Shown here one piece after another: positions 1 to 9,600 of a DNA stretch of 64,000 bases. The notes beneath the pieces were generated by a model. It searched no databases and was not told the origin of the DNA. It worked only from the letters and a program-made list of their open reading frames with translations. The stretch is from JBBQZO01 sp038207625. Its GTDB lineage: Bacteria; Pseudomonadota; Gammaproteobacteria; Burkholderiales; Burkholderiaceae_D. Each line of letters begins with the position of its first letter. Positions within the stretch are counted from its first letter, which is position 1. Where the stretch lies: positions 135,534-199,533 of the forward strand of contig JBBQZO010000007.1 of NCBI GenBank assembly GCA_038207625.1, written 5' to 3'. The translations under genes were made by a program, and so were the position numbers.

Positions 1-1
1 C

Positions 2-844
2 GAATGCAGCCAGAGCCAGCGTCCCGACTTGCTGGCGGCGGCCCAGGTGTCGCTGGGCAGCCTGGGCGTGATCACTCAGGCGACCGTGCGCGTGGTGCCG
101 GCCTTTCAGCTGCGCCGCAATGTGTGGTTGAAACCGGTCGAACAACTGCTGGAGATGGCGCCGCAACTGGCGCGCCAGCACCGCCACTTCGAGTTCTACT
201 ACTTGCCGTTCACCGGCTACGCGGCGGCCATCACGCACGATCCGGTGGCCGGCGCGCAGGTCAATCACCCGCCTGCGGGCGACGAGGACATGCTGCGCGA
301 CCTGCGCCGTCTGCGCGACTGGGCCGGCCGCTATCCCGACCTGCGCCGCTGGGTGGCCAAGAAAATGATCGACCCGGACATGCGCGAGCAGGCCACCGAT
401 CGCTCGTATAAATTGCTCACGTCGCCGCGCCCGACCCGTTTCAACGAATCCGAATGCCATGTGGCCAGCGAGCTTGGCATCGCCTGCGTGCGCCAGGTGA
501 TCGCGGCGCTGGAAAAGCGTAATGACGTGTTCTTTCCGATGGAGTTTCGCTTCGTCAAAGGCGACGACGCGTGGCTCAGTCCATTCTATCAGCGCGACAG
601 CTGTTCGATCGCCGTGCATGCCGCGCATGGCGAGCCGTACGACTACCTGGTGAGCGAGATCGCGCCGGTGTTTCGCAAATACGGCGGGCGTCCGCACTGG
701 GGCAAGCTGCATGGCCACAGCGCGCGCGACCTGGCGGCGTTGTATCCGCGCTGGCACGATTTCCTGGCGCTGCGCCAGCAGCTCGATCCGCGCGGGCGCA
801 TGCTCAACGCGCACCTGGCCAAACTGTTTGGAGTGAGCGCATGA
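2..844 (+). CDS. FAD-dependent D-arabinono-1,4-lactone oxidase family protein, C-terminal part
   Basis: The frame is open from the window edge, so the N-terminal FAD-binding half lies outside. About 280 residues remain. The first visible block (SLGSLGVITQATVRVVP) is the end of a PCMH-type FAD domain. The rest matches the ALO substrate domain, with the family's HWGKLH motif near the end. Family members oxidise aldonolactones or sugar alcohols with FAD. The stop overlaps the next start (ATGA at 841-844), so it is translationally coupled to the PLP protein. The substrate cannot be told from sequence. Family call is firm; 5' end missing. Confidence 0.85.
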   Translation, partial: ECSQSQRPDLLAAAQVSLGSLGVITQATVRVVPAFQLRRNVWLKPVEQLLEMAPQLARQHRHFEFYYLPFTGYAAAITHDPVAGAQVNHPPAGDEDMLRDLRRLRDWAGRYPDLRRWVAKKMIDPDMREQATDRSYKLLTSPRPTRFNESECHVASELGIACVRQVIAALEKRNDVFFPMEFRFVKGDDAWLSPFYQRDSCSIAVHAAHGEPYDYLVSEIAPVFRKYGGRPHWGKLHGHSARDLAALYPRWHDFLALRQQLDPRGRMLNAHLAKLFGVSA

Positions 845-2124
845 TGCACACAAAACGCCGTCACATCCTCGGCGCGCTGGGCGTGGCCGCCGTCGGTGCG
901 GGTGCGCTGGCGCTGCGTCCTGGCGCTGGCGGCGCGCCGCACGCGGCCTATTTCGCGCAGCTCGCCGCAGCCTTGAAACAGGCCGGTATCACGACGCCGA
1001 CGCTGGTCATCGACCGTCAGCGCTTGCGCGCCAACGTGGCGCGCATCATGAAAAACATCGACGGGCGCATGGGACTGCGCATCGTCGTCAAGTCGCTGCC
1101 CAGCGGCGCCTTGCTCGACGACGTCAGAGCGCTGACCAACAGCGATCGGCTGATGGCGTTCAGCCTGCCGCACCTGCTGCAAACGGCGCGCGCTAACGCC
1201 GATATCCTGCTCGGCAAGCCGATGCCGGTGACGGTCGCCGCGCAGTTCTACGCGGCCTTGCGCGCGGACGATTTCACGCCCGAGCGACAGCTGCAATGGC
1301 TGGTCGATACGCCCGAGCGGCTGCTGCAATACCGCCAGCTGGCGCGCGCGCAGCGCCTGAATCTGCGCATCAATTTTGAAATCGACGTGGGCTTGCACCG
1401 CGGCGGCATCGGCAGCATGCAGACCTTGAACGACATGCTGGCGATCCTGCGCGACGAGCCGCGTCTGCGCTGGTCGGGCCTGATGGGCTACGACGCGCAC
1501 GTCACCAAGATTCCCGACATCGGCGGCTTGCAGGACAAGGCCAAGGAGCATGCGCGCCAGCTGTACGCCAGCTACGCCGACGGCGTGCAGCGCGCGCTGG
1601 GCGCCGCGCGCGGCGCCGGCCAGGCGTGCTACAACGCGGGCGGCTCGCCCACCTATCGTCTGTTTGACGGCAAGGGCGTCGAGAACGAAGTATCGGTCGG
1701 CTCGGCGATGGTCAAGCCGCACGACTTCGACACGCCCTTGCTGGCCGATCTGGAAGGGGCGGTGTTCATCGCCACGCCGGTGTTGAAGGTGCCCGAACAG
1801 TTCATGATGCCGTATGGCGTCGAGTGGCTGGGCGACGCCGCGCGCGCCTGGGATGTCAACCAGCGCCACGCCTACTTCATCTACGGCGGCAACTGGCTGG
1901 CCGATCCGGTGTCGCCGGCCGGACTGGCGGCCAGCACCCTGTATGGCACCTCGTCGAATCAGCAGGTGTTGCTCGGTTCGGGCGCGCAGCGCCTGCGCCC
2001 GGACGATATCGTGTTCTTTCGGCCGCGTCAGAGCGAAGCGGTGTTGCAGCAGTTCGGCGACATCGCCGTCTACGAGCAGGGCCGCATCACGCAGCAGTGG
2101 GCGCCGATGGCGGCTACCGCCTAG
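841..2124 (+). CDS. Exported PLP-dependent alanine racemase-like / D-threonine aldolase-like protein
   Basis: About 427 residues. The N-terminus (KRRHILGALGVAAVGAG) looks like a twin-arginine signal, so the protein is probably exported folded with its cofactor. The following region is an alanine racemase N-terminal type barrel (fold type III): TPTLVIDRQRLRANVARIM and then RIVVKSLPS, whose Lys at about residue 84 is the expected PLP Schiff-base lysine. The DSD1/D-threonine aldolase group has the same layout. Start 841 is chosen because ATGA overlaps the upstream stop; 844 is the alternative. Paired with a flavin oxidase and a TonB receptor, it may process an imported substrate in the periplasm; that role is inference. 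Confidence 0.75.
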   Translation: MMHTKRRHILGALGVAAVGAGALALRPGAGGAPHAAYFAQLAAALKQAGITTPTLVIDRQRLRANVARIMKNIDGRMGLRIVVKSLPSGALLDDVRALTNSDRLMAFSLPHLLQTARANADILLGKPMPVTVAAQFYAALRADDFTPERQLQWLVDTPERLLQYRQLARAQRLNLRINFEIDVGLHRGGIGSMQTLNDMLAILRDEPRLRWSGLMGYDAHVTKIPDIGGLQDKAKEHARQLYASYADGVQRALGAARGAGQACYNAGGSPTYRLFDGKGVENEVSVGSAMVKPHDFDTPLLADLEGAVFIATPVLKVPEQFMMPYGVEWLGDAARAWDVNQRHAYFIYGGNWLADPVSPAGLAASTLYGTSSNQQVLLGSGAQRLRPDDIVFFRPRQSEAVLQQFGDIAVYEQGRITQQWAPMAATA

Positions 2125-2212
2125 GCGCTGTCGCATCACCGTATTTGCAGCACCCCCGCCGTCGCGGCCACAGCGAGCCGCGTCGCATCGATAACAATGA
2201 CCAGGAGACGAC

Positions 2213-4633
2213 ATGTTAGGAAAAAAACGCAAGATGGCGGTCTGTGTTTCGCACGCATTGTTCGGCAGCGCGGTGCTCGCTGCCGGCCTGCCGCTGACGG
2301 CGCTGGGCGCCGAGCCGGAAGTGGCGGTCGTCACGGTCACCGCGCAGGGCCGGCGCCAGGAGGCGCAGTCGGTGCCGATTCCGTTCCAGATCGTCACCGG
2401 CGACCAGCTCGACAAGCTCGCCGCGACGGATCTGTCGGCGATGAACGGCTACATCCCCGGCCTGAACGTGGACGGCAGCCAGCCGACCCAGCCGATCTAT
2501 TTTCTGCGCGGGATCGGCACGCGCGACTTCGGCATCGGCACCGATTCGCCCGTCGGCGTGTATGTCGACGGCGTCTACACCGGCAAGAGCGGCGGCGCAC
2601 TGATGAACTTCAACGACGTGCAGCGCATCGAGGTGCTCAAGGGGCCGCAGGGCACGCTGTTCGGACGCAACAGCGCCGGCGGCGCGATCTCCATCGTCAC
2701 CAACGAACCGGGCAAACAGCGCGAGGCCGAGGCCCATGTGCGGCTGGGGAACCACGGCCAGCGCTACCTGGACGGCTTGCTGAATGTGCCGCTGGGCGAC
2801 AGCGCGGCCTTGCGCGTGAGCGTGGTGGGCAACCGCAGCGATGGCTGGTTGACCGATGCCGGCAGCGGCGCGCAGCTCAATGGCGAGCATAACTGGGGCA
2901 GCCGCGCGACGCTGTTGTGGAACGGCGCCGAGCGCAGCAAGGTACTGCTGTCGTGGGAGCATGAAGACCTGAACCAGCCGGCCCGCCCGGCCCATGCCTT
3001 GATGGCGCAGGCGGCGCCGGGCGCGGCGCCCGCTTTCCCGATCGACCCGGCCGGCTTTATCGATCCACGCAGTGCGCCCGTCTACAACGACGTCCCCGGC
3101 GGTAGCAAGGAGTCGCGCCGCTTTGACGGCGTGTCGCTGCGCGTCGAGCGTCCGCTGGGCTGGGCCGATTTCACGTCGACCACCGCGTATCGTCACTTCA
3201 ACTCTTTTAACCGCGAAGACGAGGACGGTACCGCGCGCAGCAACAGCAATCTCGACACCGCCAACATCGAATCCAACACCAGCTGGCAGCAGGAGTTCAA
3301 ATTGTCGGGCAAGAACGCGCGCGCCGACTGGGTGGTGGGCGCCAGCGCCTACGGCGAAACGGCGCACCAGACCAGCCAGATCAACACCACCACCGACACA
3401 CTCGATACGCTGTTTAACAACGTGGCCGGCCTGCCCGTGTACAGCATGCTCGACGGCGCGCTGCAGCAGGCGGGACTGCCGCTGCGGCTGCTGGGCAATG
3501 CGTGGCAGGAGAACATGCTCAACAAGGGTACTTACCGCGCCTATGCGGTCTACGGCGACGTGATCTGGCATATGAGTGCGCAGTTGAATCTGACCACCGG
3601 CGCGCGCCTGACGCGCGACGAAAAACAGTTTAGCTGGTTCAATCCGAACCGCAGCGCCGGCGCGCTCGACGCGTCGCTGGGCGCGCTGGCCCAGTACGAT
3701 TTCCTGCCCTCGCTGGTGCAGGCCGGCGCGATCTCGCCCGATCAACTGATGCTGATCCAGGGCCTGTTGACGCAAAACCAGCTGCTCGTCACCAGTGGCG
3801 CCACGGGTGCGCCGCTGGTGCGCAAAAGCAGCTGGAACGACATCAGCCCGCGCGTGGTGCTGGACTACCGGGTCACGCCCGACATGATGTTGTACAGCTC
3901 GATCACCAAGGGCTATCAGGCCGGCGGCTACAACTCGGTGGCGGTGGCGGGCGGCTACGCACCGGAAAAAGTGTGGAACTACGAGGCCGGCATCAAGAGC
4001 AATTTCCGCGACCTCAATGTGGTGTTCAACGCGTCGCTGTTCGCCTACAAGTTCAGCGATTTGCAGTCGCTCAGCCTGGTGCCCAACGGCAGCAGCGTGC
4101 CGGCCTACCAGGTCACCAGCAGCGACCAGCAGGCGCACGGCCTGGACCTCGAATTGCGCTGGCAGCCGCAACGCGACACCCGCTTGTACCTGACGGGCGA
4201 ATACATCGACCAGAGCTACAAGAACTATGTGGCCAACGACGGCGTCGACCTGACCGGGCAGCCGGTGGGCACGCCGCGCCTGACGGCGGCGGCCGGGATC
4301 GACATCACCTGGCGCAATCTGGCCGGCGGCAAGGTCGACCTGACGCTGCAGCACGCCTACACGGGCGCCACACGCTGCAACGCCGATTCGGTGGCGCAGG
4401 GCCAGTGCCTGTCGGCGCCCACCTTCTCGGTGGGCGCGGCGCACCATCGCAGCGACGCGCGCCTGGCCTGGTCGGCGTCCGACGGGCATTGGGGCGTGGC
4501 CGGCTACGTCAACAACCTGTTCGACCAGCGCAGCGTCTACAATGTGAACAATATTGCCGCCGCGTTTGGCAGCACGTTCGCGTCGGTTTCCCCGCCGCGC
4601 GCGTTCGGACTTGAATTGAACATAAGGATGTAG
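2213..4633 (+). CDS. TonB-dependent outer-membrane receptor
   Basis: 806 residues. A signal peptide ends near TALGAEPEVAV. A TonB-box-like VVTVTAQGRR is followed by the plug domain (QSVPIPFQIVTGDQL, then GPQGTLFGRNSAGGAIS, a hallmark plug motif). The beta-barrel ends with FGLELNIRM. A good ribosome site (CCAGGAG) precedes ATG 2213. Length and layout fit the family importing siderophores, oligosaccharides or other large solutes; the substrate is unknown. It lies 88 bp after the PLP gene and 4 bp before the TetR gene, so the four genes are probably one unit. The N-terminal extension is too short for a FecA-type signalling domain, which agrees with regulation by TetR rather than a sigma/anti-sigma pair. 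Confidence 0.93.
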   Translation: MLGKKRKMAVCVSHALFGSAVLAAGLPLTALGAEPEVAVVTVTAQGRRQEAQSVPIPFQIVTGDQLDKLAATDLSAMNGYIPGLNVDGSQPTQPIYFLRGIGTRDFGIGTDSPVGVYVDGVYTGKSGGALMNFNDVQRIEVLKGPQGTLFGRNSAGGAISIVTNEPGKQREAEAHVRLGNHGQRYLDGLLNVPLGDSAALRVSVVGNRSDGWLTDAGSGAQLNGEHNWGSRATLLWNGAERSKVLLSWEHEDLNQPARPAHALMAQAAPGAAPAFPIDPAGFIDPRSAPVYNDVPGGSKESRRFDGVSLRVERPLGWADFTSTTAYRHFNSFNREDEDGTARSNSNLDTANIESNTSWQQEFKLSGKNARADWVVGASAYGETAHQTSQINTTTDTLDTLFNNVAGLPVYSMLDGALQQAGLPLRLLGNAWQENMLNKGTYRAYAVYGDVIWHMSAQLNLTTGARLTRDEKQFSWFNPNRSAGALDASLGALAQYDFLPSLVQAGAISPDQLMLIQGLLTQNQLLVTSGATGAPLVRKSSWNDISPRVVLDYRVTPDMMLYSSITKGYQAGGYNSVAVAGGYAPEKVWNYEAGIKSNFRDLNVVFNASLFAYKFSDLQSLSLVPNGSSVPAYQVTSSDQQAHGLDLELRWQPQRDTRLYLTGEYIDQSYKNYVANDGVDLTGQPVGTPRLTAAAGIDITWRNLAGGKVDLTLQHAYTGATRCNADSVAQGQCLSAPTFSVGAAHHRSDARLAWSASDGHWGVAGYVNNLFDQRSVYNVNNIAAAFGSTFASVSPPRAFGLELNIRM

Positions 4634-4637
4634 CCGG

Positions 4638-5297
4638 GTGACCAAGGCGCTGACCAATCTGCAGGAACGCAAACGCCGCGAGGCCGATGCCAGAAGAGCG
4701 CACATCACCGGCGTCGTCAAGGCGCTGATCAAGAAGGGTGGCGCGCGCGAAATCACCATCCGCAAGGTGGCCGAGGCGGCGGGCTTCTCGACCACCGTCG
4801 TGTACTCGCTGTACCGCGACAAGGCCACCTTGATCACGCGCGCGATGGACGACGACCTGATCGCGCTGACCAAGGCGATGAAGAAGGCCGCCGCCAAGGT
4901 CGCCAGCGTGCAGCAGAAGATCTTCGAGGTCGGCGCCGCTTACGTCCAGTACGGCCAGGCGCACCCGGACGAGTACGCGCTGGTGTTTATGGAACGGCGC
5001 CCGCACGCGCCGGTCGAAGCGGCCGTCGTCGAACACGGCAACCCGAACCAGGATCCGTACGCCTATGCGCACAGCCTGTTCGTGCAACTGGGCGAGAGCG
5101 GCCTGGTGCTGGCCGACGAGGCCTCGTCGCACCTGATGACGAAGATCTTCTGGAACGGCCTGCATGGCCTGACCTCGATCAGCCTGGTGATGGGCGCGGA
5201 CGACGACTGGACCCCTGCCATCGATGGTAAATTGCATCTGCAAGCCTTGCTCGAGGTGCTGATGATCGGTATCTTGCAACGCTTCAAAGCGGGCTAG
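4638..5297 (+). CDS. TetR/AcrR family transcriptional regulator
   Basis: 219 residues from GTG 4638, with AAGGATG upstream. The N-terminal HTH is typical (ITIRKVAEAAGFSTTVVYSLYR, residues about 39-60), followed by a helical ligand-binding domain with no recognisable subgroup. The start lies 4 bp after the TonB receptor stop, so it is co-transcribed with the receptor and probably controls this cluster. No operator could be identified, because the promoter of the cluster lies upstream of the window. A charged Lys/Arg-rich leader of about 25 residues precedes the HTH. Confidence 0.88.
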   Translation: MTKALTNLQERKRREADARRAHITGVVKALIKKGGAREITIRKVAEAAGFSTTVVYSLYRDKATLITRAMDDDLIALTKAMKKAAAKVASVQQKIFEVGAAYVQYGQAHPDEYALVFMERRPHAPVEAAVVEHGNPNQDPYAYAHSLFVQLGESGLVLADEASSHLMTKIFWNGLHGLTSISLVMGADDDWTPAIDGKLHLQALLEVLMIGILQRFKAG

Positions 5298-5745
5298 CCG
5301 GCTGCAGGACGCGTCGTGACAGCCACTGTCGCTGGCGTCAGCCGGCCCTTTGCCGGCATGCTGGCGACGGCGCGACCATGCCGGCACTAAGTCGCCGTCA
5401 GGTGCCCAGCCCATGGCAGGTGACACACGCTGCGTGTCCGCCGCCGCCGTGAACGACGGGACGGCTCAGCAACGCTGGCCGGCATTGCCCATACGGTACT
5501 GCCAACTGACCCGTCAGCCCGTCAGCCCGTCTGATTCGGCGATCAATCCGTATTGCCTTTGGGCACAAACATCGCGCAATGCTAGATGACGCATATGTTC
5601 TGCGTGTTTAAGCGTGAAACATGTTAGGCATGCTTCTTGCGTGCCGCACACTGTGTCGAGGTCCTTGCGTGCCGTCTGCGCAGTGCACATCGGTGACGCT
5701 GTCCGGCCGTCTTCCATGCCGGGCCACGATTACTGAAGGATGCTT
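5298..5745 (+). other. Intergenic region, no gene seen (448 bp)
   Basis: No reading frame here has coding character. Small features only: a short GCCGG/CCGGC hairpin at about 5342-5357 just after the tetR gene (possible weak terminator), GTCAGCCC twice in tandem (5513-5528), and an 11-bp direct repeat CTTGCGTGCCG at 5636-5646 and 5664-5674. The promoter of the next gene must lie here, but no convincing -35/-10 pair was found. Confidence 0.5.
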
Positions 5746-6576
5746 ATGGCCTCGCGTAGCGCTCGTTTATTGTTTGTTCTTGCTTGCGCGTGCGGCGCGC
5801 CCGTTTGCAGTGCAGAGATGGCGGCCCAATCGGGTGCACCGCCGCCCGCCGCCGCGGCACATGCCAGTGCGCCCGACGCGGTCGACATGATTAATGAGGC
5901 GGGGCGCCTGCGCATGCTCGCCGAACGCATGGGCAAAGCCTATGCGCAAAGCGCGCTCCAGGTCATGCCCGACAATGCGCGCGAGCAGATCGTCCAGTCT
6001 GACATGCGCTTTAGCCGGAATCTCGCGCTGCTCGCCAAGGGGGCCAGTACGCCCGACATCAAGCTGCGTCTGGACGGCGTTGGCGCGCTGCACGCACAAT
6101 ACCAGAAGGCGTTGGCGCGCCCGGCCGACAAGGCCGGCGTGGCCGCCGTCAGTATCCTCACCGAGCAGTTGGTCGGCCAGGCCGACGCGCTGACCGCAGC
6201 GTTCGACGCGCACAGCCACGTCGCCAGTGCCAGGGTCGTCAATCTGTCGGGGCGCCAGCGCATGCTGTCGCAGCGCATGGCCCGTTTGTATTTCGGGGCG
6301 ATGATTAACGGTGCCAAGCCTGACATCGGGCGCTGGCTGGCCGAAGCGAAGAGCGCGCAAAGCACACTCGAAGCGTCGCCGTTGACGTCGCCGGCCATCA
6401 AGGACGAGCTGGCGATGGCCGCCACCCAATGGTTGTTCCTGGAGATGTCGCTGCTGGGGAACCCCGAGCGGACGATCGAAGTGAACAATGTGGCCACCAG
6501 CAGCGAACGGCTGTTGGAAGTGATGGACCACTTGACCAGTTCCTACGCGCTGGCGCTCAAGGGCGCCGGCAAATAG
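5746..6576 (+). CDS. Secreted protein with two PilJ-type (type IV pili MCP N-terminal) repeats
   Basis: 276 residues from ATG 5746; GAAGG lies 6 bases upstream and sits too close to the alternative ATG 5740. A signal peptide ends near PVCSAEM. Two copies of the PilJ/NarX-like P-box follow: DMINEAGRLRMLAERMGKAY (about 47-66) and VNLSGRQRMLSQRMARLYF (about 165-183). In PilJ and NarX-type receptors this helix pair forms a periplasmic sensor bundle. Here there is no second membrane segment, HAMP or signalling domain, so the protein is a free periplasmic (or lipid-free secreted) sensor-like module. Anion binding is possible by analogy with the NarX P-box, but inferred only. Confidence 0.8.
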   Translation: MASRSARLLFVLACACGAPVCSAEMAAQSGAPPPAAAAHASAPDAVDMINEAGRLRMLAERMGKAYAQSALQVMPDNAREQIVQSDMRFSRNLALLAKGASTPDIKLRLDGVGALHAQYQKALARPADKAGVAAVSILTEQLVGQADALTAAFDAHSHVASARVVNLSGRQRMLSQRMARLYFGAMINGAKPDIGRWLAEAKSAQSTLEASPLTSPAIKDELAMAATQWLFLEMSLLGNPERTIEVNNVATSSERLLEVMDHLTSSYALALKGAGK

Positions 6577-6621
6577 GCTGCACATCGCGCACTGCCAGCG
6601 GGCCGGCGAGGGGCGACGGCC

Positions 6622-9600
6622 TTACTTGATGTCCACCTCGATCATATTGTCGGACGGCTTGCGGTCGATCAGCTTGTTGTCCGGATCGATGCCGGCCTTG
6701 GCGGGACGCCCGCTGACCACCAGCGTATAGCTGAGCGTCTTTTGGTCGACCAGCTTGCGTTCGCGCAGCAGCGGATTGCCGTCCTTGTCGTCCACGCCGA
6801 CGTCGATGTAGTCCTTCAGGGGCGCGTCTTTTTCCTCGCCCAGGCCGCCCGCGCGCAGCTTGTTGGCCGACGCCTGCAGCGTCACCTCGTACTTGCCGTC
6901 GGCGCGTTTGCGCGCGCTGGCGCTGATCGCGCGGTTCTCGTAGAGCACGATGGCCTCGAACAGATCGTCGATCAGGTAAGCCTGCTCGGGCGGCGTGACC
7001 TTGCGCAGCGCGTCGACCAGCACCGACACGCTCGGATACGGGGTCGACTGGAAAGCGTAGCGGGTCAACAGATCGTGCAGCACGCCGTTGACCTTGGTCT
7101 CGCCGATCAGATCCTGCAGCAGATACATGGCCAGGCTGCCCTTGCGGTAGTGGATGTAGTCCTGGTTTTCGTTCTGGGCCAGCGGCAGTTCCTTGCGGTT
7201 CTCGTGCGCGCGGCCCATCAGATACTGGTTCAGGTCGTAGCGCAGGAAACGGCGCATCTTGTTCGGGCCGACCTCCTGCTTCATCACCATCAGGGCCGCG
7301 TATTCGGCCAGCGTCTCCGACAGCACCGTGGTGCCGCGCGTGTTGCCGCCGACGATCTGGTGGCCCCACCATTGGTGCGCCACTTCATGCGCCGTCGCAT
7401 AGAACGGGTAGTCAATGTCTTTCGGATTCTTGTCGTCCACGCGCGCGATGAACCCCAGGCTTTCCGAGAACGGGACGGTGTTCGGGTAGGACTGGGCGAA
7501 CGTGGCATAGCGGGGAAACTCGACCACCCGCATCACCTTGTGCTGGTAGGGACTGAAGCTTTTCGCGCAATAATCGAGCGACACCTTGACGCCCTTGACG
7601 ATGCGGTCGAGGTTGTATTCGTGGCCGGGCTGGTAGTAGACCTCGATCGTCACGTCTTGCCAGCGCTCGTGGCGCACCGCGTAGCGGGCCGACTGGAACG
7701 CGTAGAAGTTGAGGATAGGCTTGTCCATCTTGTAGTGGAAATAGCGCCGGTCCTTGGTGCTCCATTCCTGCTCGAGCGTGCCGGGGGCGATCGCGATCTG
7801 GTCGGGACTGGTGCTGATGGTGGCGTCGAAACTGACCCAGTCGGCGTCGCTGCCGAGGTAGTTGTTGGCCAACCCTTTCGGATCGTCCGGCGCGAGCGAG
7901 CGCAGCTTGGGCGCCAGACCGTGCCGTTTGCGATCGCGGTCGTCGGCCAGCTCGACCCCTGCCTGGTAACCGATGTGGGGCAGGACGTTGTTGTTGAAAT
8001 ACGTGCCGTTGCCCAGCACCGGCGTATCCATGCCCAGCCCGAGGATGCCGTGCGGCGCAAATTCGAGCGCGAAGTCGAACGCCAGCGTGGCGCCGGGCGC
8101 CAGCGGGGTGGCCAGCTTGTAACTGTAAAAGCCGGTGCGCGCATCGCGCAGGCCGGTGCGTACCGGCTGGCCGAAGCGCAGCGACTTGATGCGCGCGCCG
8201 TGTTCCTGGTGCAGATAGATGTCGCTGATCGCCACGCCGCTCTTGTTGTTGAGCACATAGTGGCCGTTCACCATCAGTGTGCGCTTGGCCGGATCGATGT
8301 CGAGCGCCAGCTTGACGTCGGTGATGCGCGGCTGGGGCAGTTCGGCGAACTGTTTGTAGTTGCGCTCGTAGTCGGCGCGCGCGGCGTCTTTCTGCCACGC
8401 GGTCTGGTAGTCGTTGACCACCTGCAGGTTGTAGTACAGCACGCCACCACAAGTGAGCGTGATCGCCAGGCCCAGGCCCAGGCAGCCCAGCACCGGCGCG
8501 CTCAGGTTGCGGCGCGCCAGTTGCACGCGCATGCCCAATTCGTTGTTGGTGCCGCGCGCCCAGAACAGCGTCGACAGGCCCATCAGCATCAGCGCGCAAC
8601 CGCCCCAGTAGGCTTCGAACCAGCGTTCGCGCGCCAGGTAGTGGCCGTAGCCGTTCATGGCCGAATAGATGAAGCTGGGCGTGACGCCGTACAGCAGCAT
8701 CGGATGATCCAGGCCGAGCGAGCCGAAGCTGATCGTGGCGGCAAAATACAGGATCATCGCGAAGTAGGCCAGGTACTTATTGTTGATCAGCACCTGCAGC
8801 GCGATCGCCAGCACCGCCACCAGCGCGTATTGCGGCCACTGGATCAAAAACAGGGTTTGCAGATACAAGCCCGGTTCGAGCGCGAAATAGCCGCTGAACA
8901 GCTGGATCAGTATCCCGCACAACATCACCAGCACCAGCATCAGTGCCTGCAGGCCCAGCAGCGCAGCGAGCTTGGCCAGCAGCGGCAGCCAGTTCGGGAT
9001 CGGCAGCGCGTCGAGCATCTGGGCCACGCGCGCTTCGCGCTCGCGCCACACCAGTTCGCCCGCATAGAACGTCGTCACCACCAGCATGAACAGCGGGAAC
9101 GTTTCGCTGACCATGTCGAGAATCTGGTAGGTGACCGGATAGGTGCCGATGCCGAACATCGAACCGAGATGCAGCGCGCTGGCGAACATCATCAAGGCGC
9201 TGGCCAGCGCGATGACGACAAAATACACGTTCTTGACCGTCTCGCGCAGGTTCAGCCAGCTCATGCACAGCAGCAGCAAGGCCAGGCTGCGTTCGGCCAG
9301 ATTGGGTTTTTCCTGGGTTTGCAAGGCCACCTGGCTGATGCGCACCGGCGCGTCGCCTTCGCTGCGCGCCGGCGCGCCCGTGTCGAGGTTGCCGGTGAAC
9401 TGGAAGCGCCAGTAACCGAGCAGCAGCACCACCAGCGCGAAGCCGGTCCAGATTGCCCGGTTGAGCAGGTAGATGCCGTCCAGTTCGAGCAGCCGGCTGT
9501 TGCGCTCGGCGATGCTCCAGTATTCGCTGAGCAGGGCGATCGCGGTGGTGCCGAACGGGTCCATCAGCGCGGCCAGCGTCTTGTAATCGAGGTCGCGCGC

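Noticed and set aside
2216..4897. An 893-codon minus-strand frame opposite the TonB receptor
   Set aside because: The plus-strand receptor has all family motifs; the opposite frame has none.
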